Positions 57,205-64,000 of a DNA stretch of 64,000 nucleotides are shown in pieces (the first letter of the stretch is position 1; every line of letters starts with the position of its first letter). The DNA lies in assembly GCA_905183005.1 (NCBI GenBank), contig CAJJDO010000060.1, forward strand, positions 110,756 through 174,755, written 5' to 3'. The translations under genes were made by a program, and so were the position numbers. Under the pieces are notes generated by a model that saw only the letters and a program-made list of their open reading frames with translations, had not been told where the DNA came from and searched no databases. This DNA comes from Paramecium pentaurelia. Lineage: Eukaryota > Ciliophora > Oligohymenophorea > Peniculida > Parameciidae.

Positions 57205-58463
57205 TTTTATTTAATTAAAATATTATATATGTACTTTATACAACCTTTTTTTAATCTAAAATGATTATTATAATTGAATTCTTCCTAATTGTATTATTTA
57301 ATTTCTTATCAAACTTAAGAGCATTTTGTCAATTTAATTTCAATTAATCTATTTAAATTAATTTCTACCTCCTTACTAAATATATAAACAATCATTAACT
57401 TAATCTATCTATTATTAATAGACAATCTTGCCATTTTCAATTTCTTAAATAATTATATAAATTACTTACATTTAATTATTATTAATCTAATCACAAAATA
57501 TGGTGAAATAGCAACCTCTTATAAAAATTATCTAAATTCTATGCCTAACTTACTCAATCATTATAAAACCATGTATGTATACTCTCCCATTTTATCAAAT
57601 TTAAGTCCTAACTTTTATATTTAAATCCTCATTCTATCATAATTTTTTTGAATTAAACATATTTTCACAGTAGGCTATATTACTTTGATACTTTCAGGTT
57701 TTATTACTAAAAGTTAGTTGCATAATCATAAAACTAGTTTTGATTATGCATCTAACTTTTAGTTAAGGATTTCTTATTAGATAATAATAATAAATAACAA
57801 TTACAAAAATCTCATGAAATTTATGGGTTATTTTAATTTTTTTAGAAATATTTTATTATATTTATTTCAAAAATAGATATTTGAGTTTTTGATTATTTTA
57901 GGATCCTCTTGGAATCCCAGAAAGATAAATTATCTTCAATATTTTAATTTCGAAGCCTAATCATGAAATTTAATTTAATTCTTTATTATATTCAAACAAT
58001 TTAATAATAAATGAGATTGCTAAAATTACTCTCTTGAATTTTCAATTAACAAAAAAAGTACAATAATTTTACTTCTTGTTCAATTAAAATACAATTAATT
58101 ATTAAATAATTTTAATAAAAACAGATTATTTTTATCAAAACAATCTGAAATTTAAAACAAAATTATTAATTAAATTAGCAAATGCTACTTCCTAACTCAT
58201 ACTCATTAAAATATTGTTATTTAAAATTCTTGTTAGAGCAGATTCTATTATTATCCATAATCATCAACCTTAATACTGAATTTAATATTCCAATCTTATT
58301 TCATTAAGCAATAAACTTATAAACCATTATGATTTTTTTCTTAAGGCTTTCCTAAAGAACCCTTGGGGAGAAAAAAATCCCACTCTCCTTTACCCCTAAG
58401 CAGGGTTGTTCTTTTCTAATACTTAAAATACCACATAAAATTCGTTTATTGATTTCACCTAAT
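57205..58463. other. Long AT-rich spacer with inverted repeat and short GC island
   Basis: About 1.26 kb. It contains the imperfect inverted repeat 57707-57762 and a short G+C-richer segment at 58357-58412. I found no supported exon on either strand; short plus-strand open stretches (for example from 57542) end quickly at TGA. Confidence 0.45.
57707..57762. repeat. Imperfect inverted repeat, about 26-bp arms, 4-nt loop
   Basis: The left arm 57707-57733 and right arm 57738-57762 pair over CTAAAAGTTAG, one mismatch, TGCATAATCA, a single-base bulge and AAAA, around loop CTAG. The element is isolated in a spacer. It could be a hairpin RNA, a palindromic footprint or a miniature transposon relic. 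Confidence 0.85.
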
Positions 58464-59212
58464 ATGGCAACAAGATCCCTAATCAAATCCTACAAAAAAC
58501 TTCTTTTTTATTATAGCCATGGCAAGAAATTTGAACCATAGATAAATTGCCTATATGGATATATGATCCAAAAGAATAAGACTATAGCTATTTTCGAACC
58601 AATTGTTTTAATGCTGACTTTACAGATATCTATAATTTTCTTATCTTTATTTTCTCAAGATTCAGCATTGAAATAAAGTCTTTTTAAATAAAGACTTAAA
58701 TTTTGGATTTGAGAATAAATTCATTTTTGCTGCAATTTATACTAGTATAATTTCTTTTATAAAGTTTTTTAGATATTCTAAACAATAACTGATAAATCGA
58801 AATATTAGTATATAAATTTGAAATTTTACTACTCTTTTTCATTGTTCCTTTCTGTGTATAAAAAATTAGGATAATATTTAATGGATATCATAAAGTAATC
58901 ATTTATGAAAATAAACCTGTAGGAACTGAATTGATTACTTAATAGCTTATGCATGAACATAAGTTGGAGAATTTCATAAAAAATTCATTTATTTTTATGA
59001 AAAATATTTTAGAATCACTTGTCTTACATGATTAAAAAGTAGGATCCATTTTTTGTTTGATTTTTAATAATTCTTTAATGAAAATTAAGATTTCTATATA
59101 TAATCCTTTTATTTGTTTAAATAATTCATTACTCCAATAGCTTAAAATCAATCCAATAAGACTTATTGTCTTAGTGGTATTTTATTTTATCTAATACTCA
59201 GCTCTATTATGA
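58464..59212 (+). pseudogene. Interrupted membrane-protein-like gene
   Basis: A plus-strand frame from ATG 58464 runs 82 codons to TGA 58710-58712: MATRSLIKSYKKLLFYYSHG, then a hydrophobic span around FEPIVLMLTLQISIIFLSLF. A second frame with different phase (58883-59212) reads GYHKVIIYENKPVGTEL, MKNILESLVLHD and a hydrophobic end IRLIVLVVFYFIQYSALL. Only a non-GTA intron candidate (36 nt) would bypass the first TGA, and nothing credible joins the second frame. It is probably a decayed gene, or a real one whose introns I did not resolve. No family recognised. Confidence 0.35.
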
Positions 59213-60761
59213 ATAAATCTAAATCAAAAAGGGTAACTAGATAAGATTGTTTTTAGGTTATGCACTAAATCATTTTCTAAATTAAATCTTAAATTAGTTT
59301 ATATTGAAAAATAACTACAATTTATAATTGATAATTCAAAAGTTTGGAAATTTTTTTGTAAAATCAAATTTTATAAGATATATTGAACAATTATTTTTAA
59401 TTATATCTATAATTTCTCAATTCTCAACTGATGAAAATAGAACGCTTACGTTATTTATACACCTAATTTATCTCTTCATCTAATAAATTATATTAATAAT
59501 TATAATATTTTATAATTACTGATTAAGGTTATATAATTTTAATTGATAATTAAGTAATATAACCTTGATAAATTATAATTATATGCTAAAGTGTATATCT
59601 CATACTTAATTTTATCGAATTTTTACATGATATATTATAATAAAATTTTTGTATTTTAGAGTCTGTATTAGTTGCAAGTAGAAGAATATTTGGACTCAAC
59701 AAATTCCAAAAAACATCAAAAAAGCAATCTTATAATAAAAACATGATAATGTTTATTATGTTACTAATAAAATTTATTAATTTTGTTTATTAAAAAGTGA
59801 TTCAATACTGTTAAACAAGTTAAAATAAATAATATTGATGTTTTAAGAGATTGTGATAGATTTTGAATAGATTTAAATATGAATATAATTAGTTTATTGA
59901 GTTAAAACTAGTATAATATTTTTATAAAAAATTATATAATATTTTTTATTTAATATTAATTTAATTTAAAATATTATTCAATAATTAAATAAGAAATCTA
60001 TTTTTTTAAATTTTATATTTGCAAAATCAACTTTAATATAGTGGTAGAAAGTCTAGGTTTGAAATAGGCCAAATGGATTTACTCACATGAATTATTGTGA
60101 AACGATGCACTTTTGATTCAGTTTTTAAAGAAATAGTATAATAATGAAAAAGCTGTAATGTACTTTTAAATATTTCTATGTATCATCATATCAGAAATTA
60201 AATTCCATATTATTTCAATATATACATTTTATTATATATTATTTATAAAATTTGACCTAAGGTCTTTTTTAAAAGTTGAGAAAGTCTATGAAATTGACAT
60301 ACACAACCTAAATTGATACTAAAAGAAAGTAAATCTAAAAAAATAAATGACAATCACTTGATTTCATTAAAACAATTGAATTGCTTCAATTAAATGTATA
60401 TTATTTGCATTAGTTTGTATAATAATAAGATTTGTTTTTTATATCGAAATGAAACTATATGGTATTAAATAAGAGGAACGAACAAACCAAGCACCAGCCA
60501 GCATTCCAAGAACACTTCCTTTCTGTACAAATTATAAGTATCTTATATTAGTTTAGACAAACGAAAATTTGATATCAATTTAAAAATAGTGGGTTGTTAT
60601 TCATAAATTCATGAGAGCCCTAAACAAGTTATAATAAGCTTAAAACAAAATACAAAATTAACCAAAGTACCCTTTTGTGTTATAACTCTCTATGAATGAA
60701 TTCATGGTACAAAGTAGAGTTATCTAAGGTTCATTTGGGGGCTAACAAGGTAGAATTAAGA
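59213..60761. other. Long AT-rich spacer
   Basis: About 1.55 kb. Near 60475-60540 base composition rises and a short frame reads ERTNQAPASIPRTLPFCTN, perhaps an isolated exon or remnant. A tract of seven T and several A/T runs occur elsewhere. I see no RNA gene. Confidence 0.4.
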
Positions 60762-61229
60762 ATGTCTAATGAGATATCCTTCTATCCCAATTATCAGCCT
60801 GTTTAATACTGTTGTCCTACTCCGGTCAGATCACCTACTCCAACAATTAAACTTCCTATACACAAGAAGAGGGAAGTGAATGTCTTACAAGACTAGAAGG
60901 ATACGAAGAACATTCCTAAGAATTATTGCAAGAGCATTATAACTTTTGCATGTAAGAATCAAAATCTTTGTCTTGAAATTCTTAAAGACTAGTTGAAGGT
61001 GATAAAATTCTTGGAAAAGATTACTGTTTACAAAAAATAACTACTTAATATAAGGATATTTAGTAGCCTTTTACAACACTCAGAAGATCCTGAAGAGGAA
61101 GAGTTTAGAAAGGCATTTAGAATAATAAGGTAAATTCAAATAGTATATAAAATAGTCGGATATTTATCAAGAAATATGCTATTAACTATATTTTTAACTC
61201 AAAGATTGTATAGCATAATTGGCATATGA
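60762..61229 (+). CDS. Small orphan-family protein, paralog of the gene at 12958-13599
   Basis: ATG 60762 opens an intronless 155-aa frame to TGA 61227-61229. The N-terminus is Tyr/Pro/Cys-rich (FYPNYQPVQYCCPTPVR), then basic (KKREVNVLQDQKDTKN), then a helical domain with NYCKSIITFACKNQN and EEFRKAFRIIRQIQIVYK. These helices line up with NFTKALIAYTLRQQ and EFLKAFRTLGYIFYIQF in the minus-strand gene at 13 kb, with similar spacing, so the two share ancestry. The end (LTQRLYSIIGI) is hydrophobic. Function unknown. Upstream coding-like sequence at 60480-60540 might be an extra exon, which I could not connect. Confidence 0.65.
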
Positions 61230-61657
61230 GATATAGATAATAAATATATAAAGGAGTAAAAAACCCAAATAATTTTTCACACATTAAAAACTTATGAAAA
61301 AAATTTGATTGAATCCATTTGATTATAAATTATGATTAATGAATAACTAATACATCAATTTAATGAAAAATTTCTATTTTAATATTCCATTATGAATCAA
61401 CTTGATAGAACAATGAACATGAGACTTCATGAAATTTGATGACATAAATAATTGATAAAAACCAATATATTATTTGAATAATTTTAAGATTAATTATAAG
61501 ATTTAAGAAATTTTAATAAAAATAGTGAAAGAATCTAATGTAGAAGGATAGAATACTTATAATATAAATATAATCTAAAATAATAATTAAAATTTCAATA
61601 ACATTAATAATCAATTATAATAATTAAAGTCATATATTTAATCTGTATGAATTCTAA
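61230..61657. other. Spacer between convergent genes
   Basis: About 430 bp of A+T-rich sequence between convergent genes; I see nothing in it. Confidence 0.5.
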
Positions 61658-62498
61658 TCAAAATAAATTAATAAGAATATATAATTTAAATAAATATAAA
61701 AAATATATATATACTATTCTAAATGAATCATATCGATGCAACACATCCTCACATTCTTTCAATTCATTAAAACATATTTCATTCTGCTTAATTAGATTTG
61801 ATTTCAATTTTATAATTTCCTCTCTTTATTCTAAAGTATAGAATTTTTATTATAGATAATTATAATCATCATCAAATAAACTAAGTCTTAGTTAAATTTA
61901 TTAGACTTCTAGAGTAATTTCGAATGATTTTTCCATGCAATTAGTTAGACTCTACTTACAATTACGTATATCTTCATAAATTTAATATGAAGGAGTCACC
62001 AATTTTTATGTGGATAAAATTGAATTAGTAATTTGACGAACATGACAAAGAAGAGTTCCAAATTTATCATGTTGATTATATGATTAAACAATATGCATAC
62101 GAAAATGAGGATTATTTGTATCTGTACTACATACAATATATGACACCAAGGGTTAATTTTTTGGAAGTAGAGTCTAGAGATTCATCTTTTTCCATTTAAA
62201 CAATTTCTTAGAATTATCTTTTAATCTAGGAAAACTAATATTATTTAAAGTAGATGATCTTAAAAAATATAGATAACCATCTAAAATCTATATTTTATAA
62301 GTACTTTTTGGTTTTTAATAAATTTCTTCAGGATGAAAATCAAAAATAGGGATTTTATGATCAAATACATTCAAAAGAATATCTTGATATTCATATCCTA
62401 ATTATTTAAATAAGTATTACAATTCAACCAAAAATAATGATGAGGAGATAAAACAATCTATGTATTATCTATATTTAATTAAGAAACAAAGAATTCAT
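61658..62498 (-). CDS. Unknown protein with C-terminal coiled coil
   Basis: Unrecognised. The body is one long frame ending TGA 61658-61660. The start is tentative: ATG 62496-62498 joined by a 19-nt intron (GT...AG), which gives 273 aa and an exact codon count; without it an in-frame TGA blocks the 5' end. Visible parts: LVELQYLFKQLGYEYQDILL, FDFHPEEIYQKPKSTYKIQI, FPRLKDNSKKLFKWKKMNL, a central region with SYIVCSTDTNNPHFRMHIV, then a helical C-terminus (FYTLEQREEIIKLKSNLIK) and a hydrophobic last 20 residues (YIYFLYLFKLYILINLF) that may be a tail anchor or AT-rich run-on. It lies 25 bp downstream of phosphomannomutase. Confidence 0.6.
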
Positions 62499-62523
62499 GA
62501 AAATTGTTTTCTATTTTAAATTA

Positions 62524-63293
62524 TCAATTTTTAAAAAATAATTCATTTAAATATTTGATTGTCTCTTAAGGATTATTAACTTATTATCCAATTGTTCTTT
62601 CATGAATGTAGATTTCATGATCATTTCCACCTTCAAATGTCTTGTCTCCAAAAAAATATACTTTTTCAAATTCATCTAAGAATTGCAAACAATAAGTTTT
62701 ATCCCATCCTTTTGGAAATACATCAAAACTAATCTATCCTCCAATTGAATATTTAAAATTTAATTCCTTGAATTCATTTTCCAATTTCTCAATCAATTAC
62801 TTTCTAATTTGATGTTAATGATCATATTATTCAAAATCATCTCGTTCTTATTATGAACAATTTCGACCTATTGGTGAAATATTAATCATTCCATTTCTAT
62901 ATTCTATGAATGTACCTCTTTTTATTGGTAATTGTATCTATGATAATTGTAACAGAGTAAAATTTATGAATTGTTACAAATGATTTTCACCAACAAATTT
63001 ATTCAAAGACTATGTATGGAAATGCTCTCCATTTTTAAATGAATGTAAACCATTCTCAGTAAACACAAAATCAACCATCTCAAATACTAATCAAACTTAT
63101 TTTTATAATTACCATCTTATCCTACCTGATCTTTAATTTTTTGATAATCTGATCCTCCAACTATACCAACATAATGTAATTTACAAAGTTACTTAAGAGT
63201 ATCAACCATATTCTATTCAATCTTATTCCTAGACTTTGTAAGAGTACCATCAACATCAAATAAAATTATCAATTATTTACTTCTAGCTATCAT
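62524..63293 (-). CDS. PMM2: Phosphomannomutase
   Basis: A HAD-superfamily enzyme converting mannose-6-phosphate to mannose-1-phosphate for GDP-mannose, GPI anchors and N-glycans. ATG 63291-63293 with one 26-nt intron gives 247 aa, the family size (PMM2 246). Catalytic loop LFDVDGTLTKSRNKIE carries both nucleophile Asp residues. Also present are VGIVGGSDYQKIKDQ, YDYVFPENG-equivalent VDFVFTENGLHSFKNG (created by splicing), RGTFIEYRNGMINISPIGRN, SIGGQISFDVFPKGWDKTYC and YFFGDKTFEGGNDHEIY. All substrate- and Mg-binding signatures are present. A GPI-anchor precursor role fits the surface protein elsewhere in the window. The gene symbol refers to the general family. Confidence 0.96.
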
Positions 63294-63485
63294 ATAGAGT
63301 AATATTATTTTATTTTAGTGTTTATGTAATTAAATGAATTATTTTGTTATCTACGTGTTCTATTGAGAAAGAACATGTTAAATATATACATATATAGTAT
63401 TATATATTTCCTTTTTTATCAAGTATTTCTATATATATAAATAAAGTTAATATCTAAAAATTCATTAATAGAAATTAGTTTCTAA

Positions 63486-64000
63486 ATGAAAGGTTTAAAT
63501 TATAAAAGCACATAAACTTATAGTTACTAAAAATCAAATGAAGAAATGAAAAGAATATTAGAATGTGATGGATATTAGAATCTCAAATTAAATGAGTATT
63601 AAAAGATTATTGAATATACAATTGATAATTCAATGTAAATCAAATTAAGTTTATTACTTTATTTATAAGTAACCACATTTATATATTATATAGGAAATTG
63701 AATTTATACGATTAAGTATTGCTTAAAATATTCAATTATGTTTAGATATTTTAATGAAATACAAATAACTCAAAGAATTAAATATTTAACATAATTATTT
63801 AAATTCTGATAGAATTATATTAAATATAACAGATAGATAATCATAAATTACAATATTACCACAAAAACTTAATTATACAATACATTTTGTAGGATATGAT
63901 TGTCCTTTTTATGAAAGACCTGATTATATTAATACATTCAAAAATGATGATTAATCTATTAAAGAAATCATTATTAACATTTTGTAATTCAATAAAAGGG
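63486..64000 (+). CDS. Unknown protein, 3' end cut by the window edge
   Basis: ATG 63486 starts MKGLNYKSTQTYSYQKSNEE, divergent from phosphomannomutase across 192 bp. One intron of 25 nt (GTAACC...ATATAG, around 63669-63693) keeps the frame open to the window end. The visible 160 residues are Leu/Ile/Lys/Asn-rich with a helical stretch (LSIAQNIQLCLDILMKYKQL) and a stretch YTIHFVGYDCPFYERPDYIN. I do not recognise a family. No signal peptide. The C-terminus is outside the window. Confidence 0.6.

Noticed and set aside
1..64000. Reading the window with the standard code, which makes all genes look broken
   Set aside because: TAA and TAG occur at Gln positions in V-ATPase A, SF3B4, PMM and others; only TGA ends conserved proteins.
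1..64000. CRISPR arrays, insertion sequences, transposases, origins or attachment sites
   Set aside because: No regularly spaced repeats, no transposase or integrase motif and no such sites were seen; TA-repeat tracts are simple low-complexity DNA.

Overview
The window is macronuclear-type DNA from a ciliate, almost certainly Paramecium. Three things point there. Genes read through TAA and TAG (as Gln) and end only at TGA. Nearly every gene is cut by GT...AG introns of about 19-32 nt whose removal restores family-typical proteins. One gene encodes a trichocyst matrix protein. The DNA is very A+T-rich, genes lie on both strands, and spacers are often under 100 bp.

Left third (1-23 kb): a TPR protein running off the left edge (-), a frameshifted dihydropteridine-reductase-like gene (+), tRNA-Met(CAU), complex I subunit NDUFA9 (+), a membrane-anchored hybrid histidine kinase (-), a long coiled-coil protein (-) divergent from a 7TM receptor-like gene (+), a decayed stretch, a small orphan-family gene (-), then a minus-strand block: LRRC23-like radial-spoke protein, Cdc20/Cdh1 APC/C activator, Nup155-like nucleoporin and a pseudokinase.

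Middle (23-46 kb): V-ATPase subunit A (+), two small minus-strand genes, a trichocyst matrix protein (+), three related Gln-rich 7TM genes (+) into which a kelch gene and a second hybrid histidine kinase (-) are inserted, SF3A1 (+), a kelch-PPP phosphatase with a damaged metal site (+), and an acidic coiled-coil gene whose start lies inside the preceding H-type lectin gene (-).

Right third (46-64 kb): a calcium-dependent protein kinase (+), an unknown gene and PITHD1 (-), a 1,065-bp exact repeat separated by a single N (very likely an unmerged contig overlap), a GC-rich structured RNA candidate, a Cys-rich GPI-type surface protein (-), a cytoskeletal coiled-coil protein (-), SF3B4 (+), an unknown gene (-), a long spacer with an inverted repeat and a decayed gene, a second member of the small orphan family (+), an unknown gene and phosphomannomutase (-), and a truncated gene at the right edge (+).

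The genes are mostly housekeeping, ciliary, secretory and signalling. There is no operon-like pathway, although both SF3 splicing subunits (SF3A1, SF3B4) and two paralogous sensor kinases are present. I saw no transposase, no CRISPR array and no viral gene. Exon models were read by eye; for most complete genes the spliced length is an exact multiple of three.
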